A stretch of DNA of 64,000 nucleotides from Bugulina stolonifera (Eukaryota > Bryozoa > Gymnolaemata > Cheilostomatida > Bugulidae): the NCBI GenBank assembly GCA_935421135.1, contig OW285197.1, positions 3,438,568-3,502,567 on the forward strand, given 5' to 3'. The notes beneath the pieces were generated by a model that saw only the letters and a program-made list of their open reading frames with translations, had not been told where the DNA came from and did not search any database. Position 1 is the first letter of the stretch; each line of letters starts with the position of its first letter. Shown here piece by piece: positions 1-14,055 of this stretch. The position numbers were made by a program, and so were the translations under genes.

Positions 1-70
1 TAACCCTAGTGGCCAGGTGAACTGTCTGCATAAGCAATGATGATCAAACTTTTGTTGTTTTATGTTTCAG

Positions 71-143
71 TAATGATGGGCTTACGAAGAAGAAAGATAC
101 TTCACTCATATGCTTCCTTTCCTACTAATGGATTCAACTACAG
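71..143 (+). CDS. possible internal exon of a gene entering from the left
   Basis: A 73-bp segment lies between a pyrimidine-rich acceptor (ttttatgtttcag) and a GTACTG donor. One frame is open throughout and would encode about 23 residues rich in Arg/Lys at the start. The segment ends in phase 2. The next acceptor candidate, at 726, would give a stop within two codons in that phase, so the product would end there. No family is recognised. It could also be a chance open segment between splice-like sites. Confidence 0.25.
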
Positions 144-726
144 GTACTGTATGTCACAATTAAAATAAATGATATATTTGTACAGTGTAGGTCCTAAATC
201 AGTGGTATTCAATTCAAATTTTAATAAATGTACATGTATGCTTGGTACATGCATATGCAAGTCCCTGGCTTAATAATCATTTATTGTGTTTTATTGTTAT
301 TCATAGTCTTGGCCAGCAATCTGAAAATTTCAGCGACTGATGCCTGCTATTGTGCTGCATTAATGTCGTATTCAATCACATTTCATGCAGTTTTACAAAC
401 TGAAATGCATGTTAACACACAGCCATATTATATTGTACATGTATATCGCTATGTACCTGGCAATGTACCTGGCCGCTATGTACCTGGACTCTAACTTGGG
501 GGCCCAGTCACCTGTTTGATCCTCAACCCATGTAATTGCAATCAATAAGAAGCTGGTAGAATTAGTCATGTAGTTAGTTAGTACTATATAGTGTCAGTAA
601 AAGGGTTCTGCTGGTAAGCAGTAGTCATTCTGCCAATGTTGCACCAACATTCCTCAACATAGCCTCTACCGAGTTGTGATTTTCTTCTGCAAATTGCAGT
701 AATAAAATTCCGATTTTCATTTGCAG

Positions 727-770
727 AATATGAAGAGATTACAGAGGAAGGGAAAAGGAAAGAAGTATGA
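727..770 (+). CDS. possible terminal exon, with poly-A signals downstream
   Basis: The segment follows an acceptor at 721-726 (ttgcag, with T/C-rich sequence before it). In one frame it reads about 13 charged residues (many Glu and Lys) to a TGA at 768-770. Two AATAAA poly-A signals follow at 800-805 and 814-819, as expected for a plus-strand gene end. The phase does not match the open frame of the exon-like segment at 71-143, so the exact ending is uncertain. Confidence 0.28.
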
Positions 771-829
771 TAGTTCAGTTATATCTATGTAATTATTGTA
801 ATAAACAGGTTGTAATAAAACAAGTATTC

Positions 830-3800
830 AATACAAATTATGTTTATTTGTCTATTTACATGTACATGTATGTTAGACTTATACTACAGCTGGAACTACT
901 AGGCAGGTGTCGAAAATATGTACAAAACAGTTACCTTCTGTAAAAGAGCATTAAGGGATAGCAGGTAGAGTTTATTTTTTCAAGCTACTATGGTGTACAA
1001 ACAATGCCAATCCTAGCCCAAACCACTAGTGACTTCTTCATATGATCATGAGTTCATAACCAATTTAAATTTGAATTGCTTCTAGAATCAGTCTTTCTGA
1101 ATGTACATGTAAGTAAAGTATTTTTACCAAGTTCATTCTACTGTAGGAGTATAATAAGACTACAGAAGCCAAGCCATAGTTGATAATGTTGTCAAATATC
1201 ATAACACAGCAGTTATTTGTACTATGATACAAGTGTCAATGCTGTAGGCCTCTGGGCTAATGCATGTGTTATTTTTCACAATGTTTCTGAGTTGTCTCCT
1301 CTCTCTCAAATGTTATGCAGGTAATAAAACATCCGAGTGTTAAATTATGTGGTTTTAACATGCATATTTGACTAAGTACAAAAAGTGCTCCAACTACTAT
1401 TAGTACGAATATCATTTACAATGCACGTGTCAACAGCTACATGTATGTGCACTGCAATTGTTCAGCTGTGGAGGAGGGAGGACAACTACTAAATATATAC
1501 ATGAAATAATTGAAAGCCTCCTACAGAAAGCAAGTATAATATTAGATGCTGGTTTTCAGTATGTCCCATCTATATTAATGGTTGCCCTCTCTTTTATGCA
1601 GCTGAGTAAACACAATTGCTACAAAAACAGTGCTAGTACCAGTGCATCTCCTACCACATTTTTGTAACTTTCATAATATACATGTACATGTATGGTATTG
1701 CGTTCATGCATCCATGGTGTTCCTCTTAGAGCTGCTAGCAAGGTACATGCACATGTACATTTGTATATTCTGAACCGAAGTTGTATTCTCTCTACATGTA
1801 TGTGACATCTATATAATTTTATTTTTCTGTTGTTTTAATGGATTGATCAACATGTACATGTAGGTATTCTTGGTAGATTAGGCTTACTTTAGTCGTTGTC
1901 TGCTGGAAGAATGTACTAAAAATTGCGTTCATGGGTAGTACACAACCTGAAGCTATACAATGTGCTAAAATAAACACTGAGAGAACCTTCAATCTTTTGT
2001 TTATGTATGACCCACTGCTGCTGGTCTCACTAGAATAATTATTGTGTCCGATGTACAATGTACGTATGTCTCTTACATTTACATGGTTGTGATCTGTGTG
2101 ATAGATTCGGCTCTGTCTGTCTATTCTAACTACCCTAATTGCTTCGGTTCTGCAGGGAACGTACGTTTGGATAGTCTGTTAGATTGTTATATAACTGTAC
2201 ACAGTATGTTTTATATTATGCATGTACACTGTTAGTACATGACTTTTATTATGAACAATATGTGATGTACATGTACATGTACATGTTATACATTGTATAT
2301 TATGTAAAACATTTTGAGAGGTCTGGTGTTGTTATTTAATGTATGAGTATTATAATCCAACATGTAGGTATGTAATTCTTCAACTCATTGTCTCAACAAC
2401 AACAAAGATCTTTAAGGCAGAGACAAAAAGTGCAGAACACATGTCACAAGGGCCCCTGTGGCTCATATTGTAGATATACTGTATATCAAAGAGGAGCAGG
2501 GATCCGCCCACCTTTGTTGAACTACATGTAATAATATTGATAGACCAACTTACTGCTGTTAGTACTTCCTAGTTCTCAATTATTTACATGTACAAGCAAG
2601 GCAACAGGTAGTGCAAGAGAAAGGAATGACATGTACTTTCATGCCTTAGCCTACTCTAACTAATAGTACCATGTAGGTAAATGTGTTAGTGCAACTGCAG
2701 CCCTTTCAAGCAGGTATTGCAATTTGGTACAATACACTTCAATTTGAGAAGCTAAAATATTTAATATTATTAACTTTCATATGACATGTATAATTGTACA
2801 CCTGTCTACATGCACATCACATAATCTTAATATTCTCAATACAGTGCAATGTAAGGATGGGACAGAATAAGTCTGTGTCATTTCATATACATTGTACATG
2901 TACATTTACGTACATGGTAGATGTACAATGTACATGTATCACATGCTTAGCTGTTTCTCATTTTATTAATGGTGGTGTATGATTTCACCACATTTTCACT
3001 ACTGCTCTTCAGTCACTGCCCATTAAACCCAGCGTGAACAGCGGTGCCCCAAAACCTAAACGGAGAGTTCTTGAGCTGCCATTTTAACCTGTTTTGCTGT
3101 GATGTTGCTGCTCTTGTTTTGGTTGAAGAATACAGACGGGGAGCTTCATCCTACCTGTGCATACTAGATGCACACAGACGTATAGAATATAATTTATAAT
3201 ACAGTGAATTGTGAATAGGCTACACATAAAAATATGAAATCATAACTTAACCCTTTCTCAGGAAGATTCTTTATTAATATTGAATGTATTTTGGAGAAAT
3301 ATAATTCATAGGCACAAAACTATTGATTGCAGTTGGAAGTCGTCCTCTCTCAATCTATTTTGTTTCATTTCTACCAGTAGGAGACAGGTGGAAAGTGAGA
3401 GGATAACTTCTCTCTATGATCATTATTGAATGAAGGCCCTTGCTCCTGAAGAATATTATTTAGATTACTAATTTAGTTAGAATTGCAACATGTATATCAA
3501 GTTGATACTCCTAGATTTTGTTCATTCATCAGAGAATTGTTATAAATGGAAGTTGTCCTTTCTCTCTCCATTTGTGTTTTGCTGGTAGAAGTTGAACATA
3601 ACAGGCTGAGAAAGGCTAAATTTATAATTACAATAAATAGTTAATGAGTGCCCAGTAGACAATGCACATGCAAGGCTGGGTGTTTTGTGTACTGCTGATG
3701 GTCAGTGTGTGAAGAGAGGACAACTACCAATATACCAAGGTCTAATTACATGAACTGCTATTTCCCACTAACAATGGACAGTTAGCGAATGAGATTGTGC

Positions 3801-4402
3801 CTACGTTCAAGAGCAAAACTCACTCTGTTTGGTAGTGTTATTTATTGTGCATTTTAGTGATACTGTTGCATTAGTTAACGTTGTATTATTGGGCACCCTA
3901 TAACCTGTAGTTGGGAAACATTGCATCATTGGGTGATGTAATTATCATAAAGTGAAATAATAAAACATTATTGTAATGGCTGTGCACCACAGGCCAGCCA
4001 CTGCTAGCTTGTAAGAGTAGAGAGATGATAACTTCTTATTGGTTCAAGCCACCCTAAGTAGGTACTGGGTTTGCTGCTATCCTATGTGCTCCCAGATCAA
4101 CTAATCAGTGGTATTTAGTAGTTTATGTAGAATAGTGTATTGTGTGAAAGACACTAAGTATAACAATGAATCCTCTGTACAATGAAATTGTCCTCTTATA
4201 TACTCTGTAGTACTGAGACAAGAGAATACACAAGTAAGTATAATAATATAAATGTCACAGATAAGATAATGGGTGATTATTGCATAACAATTACATAATA
4301 GATTAATATGGATAATAGCCATCTAACCACTTGGCCTGGCCTGGTTAGTGTCCTGTCACAGACACAGATTAACATAGAGCTGTCTGGCAGGTCCTACTGC
4401 CT
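830..4402. other. non-coding, AT-rich; no gene seen
   Basis: I see no splice-bounded coding segments or recognisable protein here. The stretch is scattered with TACATGTA palindromes, for example near 857-870, 1,680-1,692 and 2,265-2,286. Short open frames are chance openings in AT-rich DNA. Confidence 0.5.
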
Positions 4403-4490
4403 TCAGTGTCAAGGGCAGCCTCAGTGTCAAGGGCAGCCTTAGTGTCAAGGGCAGCCTCAGTGTCAAGGGGAGCCTCAGTGTCAAGGGGCG
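4403..4490. repeat. 18-bp tandem repeat, about five copies
   Basis: The unit TCAGTGTCAAGGGCAGCC is repeated about five times with few changes. The last two copies carry an extra G in the G run. It is a short minisatellite just downstream (on the minus strand) of the terminal exon at 4,598-4,699 and would lie at or past the poly-A site. Confidence 0.85.
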
Positions 4491-4597
4491 CGGTCACCAC
4501 AATATACAGTTTATTAAAACTGTTTTAAGGCACTGTCTTGTAATACCAGTTAAAAGCTTTGATAACCAAGTCAATGTACAATCATATAGTTTTGGAT

Positions 4598-4699
4598 TTA
4601 AAATAATAAGCTTTCACCCATGGCCTCTGCATCTTTTTCATCACTGGTGGCTGTTCTCTTTAAGATTTCTTGAGCAGAGCGAATTCCCTTTTCATATAT
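4598..4699 (-). CDS. terminal exon of an unidentified minus-strand gene
   Basis: Read on the minus strand, an acceptor (tgtattttag) is followed by 33 codons and TAA (4,600-4,598). The peptide starts IYEKGIRSAQEILK and ends GESLLF; it is charged and probably helical. A minus-strand AATAAA poly-A signal lies about 90 bases beyond the stop (TTTATT on the plus strand near 4,510). The sharp acceptor, clean frame, stop and poly-A signal make a real last exon likely. I do not recognise the family. The upstream exons could lie anywhere up to the short ATG exon at 13,760-13,778, but that link is only inferred from strand and order. Confidence 0.55.
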   Translation of the reverse strand: MYEKGIRSAQEILKRTATSDEKDAEAMGESLLF

Positions 4700-4719
4700 C
4701 TAAAATACAGAACATTTCA

Positions 4720-7340
4720 ATTGTCTTTTGCTGCAGCAACATTTTTCCATAAAGTTGTCCAAATAGCGTCTTAAACCTTCATATAAATGTTGTCAAGAGT
4801 GAAAAAGTTACCATAGCTGGGTAAACTGTGAGATTGTTGAAAATTATGCAAGGGATTGAACTTGCATTGTACAATGTGCTTCCAGCTTTTATGTCTATAG
4901 CAGTTGAACCAAGTCTAGGCCTATGAATTTGTCTGCTCCCCCTACAGTTCATTCACCTCTTCAGCTATCTGTTATGCAATACATGTACATGTACATTACA
5001 AATTAGTATCAACTTATTAGACCTGTGAAAGGACAGAAAGCGCTAAGGGTTCCATCTCAACATGAATGCTAATTTACATGCACATGTACATGTAAATAAG
5101 GGGTAAAAATCCATGTAACAACCTACATTTTTCAAGCAGTATAATGTTAGTAGAGGTATAAAATTATTATATAATGCAAGATTTAGATTGCTGTAAAATT
5201 GCAGTGTTAGGACAAGATGCTAAGCATATGCTACAAAGCAATGCAAATTGAAGAGCGTAGATTATTTCATGTTACCCTGGCCAAACCAAAAGTGATGCTA
5301 TTAGCGCATTTAGTCCCAAATAAGGGCTGTTGTACTTGCTGTGGAAAACTATAATATTAGTTAATTAATTAGCTGATTTTCACATCAGAATAATGTACAC
5401 AATGTACATGTTAAATGCTGGCTTGCATCATATGATTGGTCTCTAATTGTATCAAGGTACTTTCTCAAACTAACCTTTCAGCTGATTTGTATCTGTATAT
5501 GTAGTGCATGTGGCTTATCCTGAATAAACTTCTATTTTCAGCAATAGACAAATAGTTGCTTAGATCCTGCACTGTCCACTTACTCATCAATTATTGAAGC
5601 TGCCCTTCATTAAGAAAACATTCTACAATAGAAAGTCTACAGAGAGTAAGTTTCCTGCAAATACCATTTACATGTATACCGATAGAAACATTATAATATG
5701 GTTGTACTATACAACGGACTAGCAAATGCAACCCAAATTAGACGTTTCAGTTTTGGAAAATAATAAGAACATACTGCTCCATTAATGGAGACCATGACGC
5801 ATAATGCTAGTGGGTACTGAGATAGAGTACGAAGTTGAATTTAAACACTACAATACTACTCACTGATGCTGGCTACAATTCTATCTTGACACGCATGGAG
5901 ATTAAGTCAACTAAAGTTGCCTAAGACCTACAAAAACACAGATTATTCAGACATACATGTAGATAACTAAACAAGAGAAATTATTTGTGTGCCACAGATT
6001 ATTCTTGAATATCATGATTTTTCTTAATTTTGGTAGGTGGAGGCAGAGCAATGTAAGTGTGTAGGCCTATGCACTGTAATGGTAGCACATTACTTGGAAG
6101 AAATTGAAACAAATATTCGAAACTGCAAGGGATGGATGCAGTTACTCTTGTATTAGTGGTATTGGTACAATTTATGCTTTAATATCTCCTAAAATGTATA
6201 TATTCGTAAAGGACGTTAAATAGCTTAACAAAAAGTGAACCTTATAGCCACTGTATAGTCTAATATTATTAAGGATAGAGCTACACACATTTCTTACTGT
6301 ACGATGTATTTTAGATTCCTGGATGCGGTATTGCCCTCATATAAGTTTCTTCAACACCTTCTCTCCAGCTGCTACAAAGCAGCAAGTTATATGTACATTT
6401 AATAACTTGAGACATAACAAATTCACCTGACACCTAACACCTGAGAATATCTGGAACGGTAGCTTTAACGGGCAACATTTACTGAAAAAAGTTTACATAA
6501 TTCAAACATACTATTCCATGGAAGACACACTCTTACTCAGGTTATACATAACTCATTTACAAGCCTCGGTTTACCATCCTTCAAGACAATATTTTTGTCA
6601 ATACTGTTGGAAAGTCCTCAAAAATCCAACTGGGACAAATGCTTACTAGTTTAATACATACCAATATTAGGCATACTTGGACCGCCCACCTCAGCAAACC
6701 AGATCATTCAGAATATCCATGTCCATGCCTATGTTAACATGAAAAACATCATTATTACAATATTGTGTATTAATTCTTCCTATGCACTAAATCTTTAGAC
6801 TGACGGTCAAGTGGTGTAAATATTTACCATATTACAGCAGCAACCAAAAAAATGAAATGTCGTGAAAGATAACCATGGACCTGTATTAACTCCAATATAC
6901 TTCCTACATGAATAGGGCAATACCAAGTAGAAAAGCAGGTTCTTGCATAATATTTAAAGCTTCTATCAATTTCCCTACTAACCAGACTGAGCTTTATCAC
7001 ATGATGAATTGAAGCAAAAAAAGCAAAAGCTAGGAAGTGACTAAGCAAATTCTCAGTGACCTGCACAACTAACAGTCTACAGATCATGCAATCTAGGTTA
7101 AGCAAAGAGAGCTGAAGAAGATTAGAAGATCTCGGACCGGTAATGTCAAGGGTTGACAACAGGCAAGGGTAGAACATAAAAGACTAACAGCAAACAAATT
7201 GCATGACACCAGAAGCAGTGGTTTCAGCTGTCAATGGAGCACTAGATAGGATGGCACGGTCGGAAGAAGTACAATGTACATGTAGATGTAAGTGGGATGG
7301 TTCTATGCTAGAGTAGGCCTAATGTGCTAAAGAGTCAGTG
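4720..7340. other. non-coding or intronic; no clear exon
   Basis: This probably lies within an intron of the minus-strand gene ending at 4,598. One minus-strand segment just before a GTATGT donor at about 6,662 reads a gene-like peptide (FAEVGGPSMPNI). No acceptor could be placed upstream of it, so it is not called as an exon. TACATGTA motifs recur, for example near 4,980 and 5,080. Confidence 0.35.
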
Positions 7341-7370
7341 AAATCTGGTAGGAGTGGCTGTGTTACTTAT

Positions 7371-9215
<1,845 letters not shown>

Positions 9216-9249
9216 TACTGGTGCTAATGGGAGTCACATTTAAATAAAT

Positions 9250-12200
9250 TGAATACCACATCATCGGTAGAACCAGACAATAATGGTATATGTACATCTC
9301 TCCAGTTTTAAATTTCATTCAGCAATGGTGAGGGTCTAGATGACTGATCAGGATGCAGAAGATCAAGGTGCACTAAATGTTAATGAGACTTAAAAGGACG
9401 AAGTCAGAGTACAGCACTGGCTTCAGGCTGACATCCGCCTACAGGTAGTAATCTTAGTGCCTGCAGGCCATCGCTGCTGACCTATATCCAATGACAGGGT
9501 CTCAGAGCAAGTCCAGTCTGACAAAGGCTACCCATTTCAAACATTTGATCATAAACTTTCACAACTCAATGACTGAGTCAGCCAAGATTGAGTTGAAGTA
9601 GAATTAACATATTATTACAACCACAATGAGCTCTACAGTTGTTTCTGGTACCAACAATACTCTAGAGGTCTCTGTTGTGTACCATGAAGGATGAGCCCTG
9701 AAAGCCCACTCTTGCTTTGTTTCGAGAAGAACAGCTGAGTTCCAGAAGAGCAGCAGGATTCTATTGTGGTTTATGACCACATTATTAAAGTCTGTTATTG
9801 CAATCTGAAGATACCTCCAGATCTGTTTGGGGGCATTCAGTACAGTACAGTAGTGTGCTGCGCTGTCTTGGTCTGTGGTACTCAAATGTGTTGATCATAG
9901 ACAATTGATATGGAAATGTGCTGTGACAGCCCTAGGGCCTAGATGTATTCATTTCAGTTGAGCTAGAGCTTCCACAGCAATTGTAATAAAATCCGTAATG
10001 AAGCCTATGGTTTCCATATTGCCAACCAGGTCTACAATCTTGTTGCTGTAAATTGCTGTTCATGATTTATTACTGTGTTGTACATTTCACCAACTAGGTC
10101 TATAGTTTGCGGTCAGAAACTGATGAAGTAGTAGCATATATATTTGCTCTTTTTGGTTGACATGGAAGCAGATTTCTTCTTGCTCCCGATTCAGTAGCTA
10201 CTAACAAATCCTCTGCTACCATAAAAACTTTTATAGGCAGAATAAAAAGGCACTTGGCAAAAGAATGAGGGCTGCAGGACTGCAACAGGGCAGGTATAAT
10301 AATAATTCCCATGGTTCCAAACATGACAGTGAGTATTCTCCAGCGGCCTGATTGATCATTCATTGATCATTAGCATTAGTTATCGGATTTACAGCAAGCA
10401 TTAGTTGTAAGCAATAGCTAATAAGTAAGTTCACTAAATTTAATACCAATCCATAACAACATGAAGAAAGCCTAAAGACATGATAATTATAATTAATATT
10501 AATAATTTAATACATGTGATGATGGCGAAACTTCCAATTTTGAATTTAATAAATATTTATTCAATGCATACATGTACACTATGACTATTTAGGCCTTAAG
10601 TACTATAACTATTATAGATATACTAATGAAATGTAAATAATAATTATCACACTATGATATTTTAACCAGTGAAGTTGAAATTTAAATTGATAATATTTTT
10701 TAAAATAATAATAATATAATTCAATGAATATTACATATTTTATATTATCCTATTAGGCCTACTTTTAGTGATTCAACTGATTTCTACCTGATATTCTGAT
10801 AGCTTGATTTCGAAATCCTAAATTAAAACTTAATAAATTGTACTACGCTTTTCCTTCATTCTAGAGAGTAGGTCATAAGTAGAGAAGTATTTTCTAATGA
10901 TGCATGTTGAATTCACTTTAACCAACCGGAACGCTATTGCATTACAAATAATAATACCCGCTAGCTTGAATTTCTTGCCAGCTAATATCAATCTCCAAAT
11001 TATGTAGCTGATGCAAGTTTTGTTCACACATCCACGGTGCTATCACAAAGCATCCTAAACATCAGTCTAAAATAATTTCTATGCAATGGAAATATTGTGA
11101 GTTTCACTTTGCTGGGCACAAGAGAAGACAACTCCAACTGCACTGTTAAAATGATCAAGAGAAGACAATCACTGCAATAAAAGCTGACTCTTGGAAAACA
11201 TCACATTTAGCCAATGAAAAGGTCACACATTGTGGCCTTCATCATTGATGAATCATCCTTCAATGATTATTAACCCAATGCCTACAGTGGTAATTCTTTT
11301 AAAATAATGCACCGCGTTGTCATTTCAGGGGACCCCCCTGAAATGACAACATAGCGAATTGACATATTTTTGCAATGCGTACTGTAGTTGTTTTTGGCCA
11401 GGGATGGGCTGTAATTATTATGCATTGCGTATTTATAATTATAATGTATTACAATTATTATGTATTACATATAAAGTATTACATATTGTTTCTTATACCT
11501 TGTAGTTGACACAGGCCCATGTCCCTCTCTCATTGAGTACTTTTAAAACAAATTATTAACTGCATGTACATGTACATGTATGTGCTACATTTGACACTCT
11601 TCCTCTGTAGTACTGAAATACTCAATTAATTGTACACAAGTCACTGTAGTCTTATAATTTGTAATAAGTTTTATGAAACATTGCCATTAACTACCTCTAC
11701 ATCGGCAACTAATGACTGGTGAGTCAAAGATAGTGTTTACATGGAGACATCAAGGTAACACCAGCCGGCTAGCAATCTTGTAAATAATTATTATTATTAT
11801 ACACTGTTTGAGTAATGACCAACACAATCAAGTGTTGTAATTTCACTACAGTTTGACATCATGTAATGTTATGTCTCGTGCAACGGTTAGCTGTCAAATA
11901 TTAATTTTTATCCTTCACTGTTTTAATAGCATGAGTGATTGACACCAGGAAAGTCAGAACAGAAAAAACTATAGAATTTGTGTACTTATGGGAGCCTTCC
12001 ATTACCGCTCCAATGTTGTGAATGAAAAGCAAGACATAGAATTCTGTACCTATGGCATGGTGCAATGTTACAGGCGTGGAAGAATAATCTGCTAGAAACA
12101 GCGTTATGATGGAGATAATAGGCATATTCCGAAACTGTACCGGTTCACATAAAACAGCTTTTAATATACGAACGCAGCTTAAGCGTTAAGGCGTGACTAA

Positions 12201-13750
12201 CACTTGATTTGAAGGGAACTCCCCTTGTTAACGATAAAGATTGTTACTTGGCACGCCTAACCTAGCGTTATAGTTAGCATATTATTGAATAAAACAAAAT
12301 GTTTTTGCAGCTGATTGCTATTTATAAAGCTTGCATGTGCAATATCCGAATATGCCAAATAGCTTCAAAGTCTTGTTTTGCATTTTGTTCCTCTGTCATT
12401 TCATAACCCTATTTCTACCTGCTCTGTTTTAGCCATGTATTGGTGATGCTGTTAGATAATTATATTTTATCTCTGCTGCCAAACATTAGTAACCCAACGC
12501 CATCAGCCACGCAATGGCTGCCAGCTCAACATAATAAATCTCAATGGAGTGATGTCATTGTGTTGTATGGCTACCGAATTGTATTTCCTATTACTAATAG
12601 CATATTATGCTTTGTAGGCAACATTAAATGTGAGTCAGACTCCGACTGATTCTAGACGTGGAAACTTTCCCAACTAAAGTCTCACATGACAGTGATAAAT
12701 TTAATCAGTTGGTACTGTTAGAACTTTAGTGACATGCATTAGTTTCCTCATAATGATGGACAATCTGTGATATGAACACACCTGACAGCTTACAATGTAC
12801 AAGTACATGTACATGTATATGATACAGCCAAACCTGAATGTAAACAGTTGTTACAGGAGGCAGACTAGATTGTTAGTGGTGTACATGTACACCGTGACAT
12901 CAGCATGGATTCTGCCTCAGTACCAATAAACAAATACAGTTGCACTGAAGGGTAATAAAGTGCTAGTTGGGCTTTGTTAAAAAACATACAATGCTAATGA
13001 TTTCATGTGATTGATAGCAATATATGATACTACCCTCTCATGGAAGAATGCCCTATATGCATATATAATTCTATGACTCATAAGGCATTCTTCCACTTAT
13101 GTGTAGCCTACTATCAATGTATACAAATTATAGAAACTACCCGCTGGCTAAAATCATCTCATATTTGCTATAATAAATCGTAAAGTTTCTAAGACAGGTT
13201 GGACATATAATATATTAGCCACACTTTTCTACATTTGACCCACCAGTGCATCTATTTGACTGGATTATTATACTAATATACTTGACAGCCCTACTTTGAT
13301 ATCTGGTTAATGCATAATGATTCAACTAACATTAAAGTTATTGGTGGCTGTCTGACATGTTGCTCTGAGACTATAATATGTAGCACTGGGTGCGGATCAG
13401 TGTATACATTTGTGTTGTAGGCGAAGTGTATGCATGTATAATAATATTTATTACATAGCAACTAATTACATGATTGCATATTATATTCACACCGATATTT
13501 CTTGCAAGGTTTACTGGTTTCCAAAATTTTGTAAACTTTTATCGTGATGTCGTAGAAATAGTACATGTAGGTAATCAAATTAAATATCGATAGGTAATTG
13601 GAAGTCTGAGGAAGTTGACCAAGCCAATAGGCAGACAGAAACACAAATACCTGTACGATTTCGCACAGCAGATACTAGTGATAAACACGAATTATAAAAC
13701 AGTCTATTTTTTACACTTGATGCTGTATAAAACTACAGTTCACAATTACA
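9250..13750. other. non-coding or intronic; no exon recognised
   Basis: No convincing coding exon was found. The stretch contains a perfect hairpin at 11,316-11,350 (listed separately), AT-rich runs at about 10,480-10,760 and scattered TACATGTA motifs. It probably lies within the intron(s) of the minus-strand gene that may start at 13,778. Confidence 0.35.
11316..11350. repeat. perfect 16-bp hairpin, 3-nt loop
   Basis: GTTGTCATTTCAGGGG at 11,316-11,331 is the exact reverse complement of 11,335-11,350, with loop ACC. It is a strong local hairpin in otherwise AT-rich DNA. No element ends were identified around it. Confidence 0.85.
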
Positions 13751-13759
13751 TCAACTCAC

Positions 13760-13778
13760 CTTCGTCTGGTTCAGCCAT
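13760..13778 (-). CDS. possible first coding exon (ATG exon) of a minus-strand gene
   Basis: On the minus strand ATG GCT GAA CCA GAC GAA G is followed at once by a strong GTGAGT donor. This gives Met-Ala-Glu-Pro-Asp-Glu and a phase-1 intron. Short acidic starts before a long first intron are common in animal genes. The partner exons were not identified; the terminal exon at 4,598-4,699 is on the same strand downstream and could belong to it. Nineteen bases can match by chance. Confidence 0.3.
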
Positions 13779-13859
13779 GATTTTGTCTCTTCTATATTCA
13801 CCAATCAGCAGATGTTAATCATTACATCCTCCTGTAATACACATAAAATATCGATATAT

Positions 13860-14055
13860 CTGAGTATTTACTTTTACTTGAATATTCATAAAACACATGT
13901 ATGTCCTTTTACCTAATCACACGTCATGAATGTATTTTGACATTTGCAGGTCTCATTACTGGACAACCATCCTTCAAAACCCACCAGTATAACATAGTAG
14001 AAGTTTTACAGTAGAAATTGCTAACAGCACTTTTATGTTCCTATGATGTGTGTAT
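13860..14055. repeat. dispersed repeat copy with no insertion (empty site)
   Basis: This roughly 195-bp segment is closely similar to 17,278-17,335 joined to 18,061-18,197. Here the two halves are contiguous, while in the second copy they are split by about 720 bp bounded by TTAA. It is therefore the unoccupied counterpart of that insertion. Confidence 0.75.
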
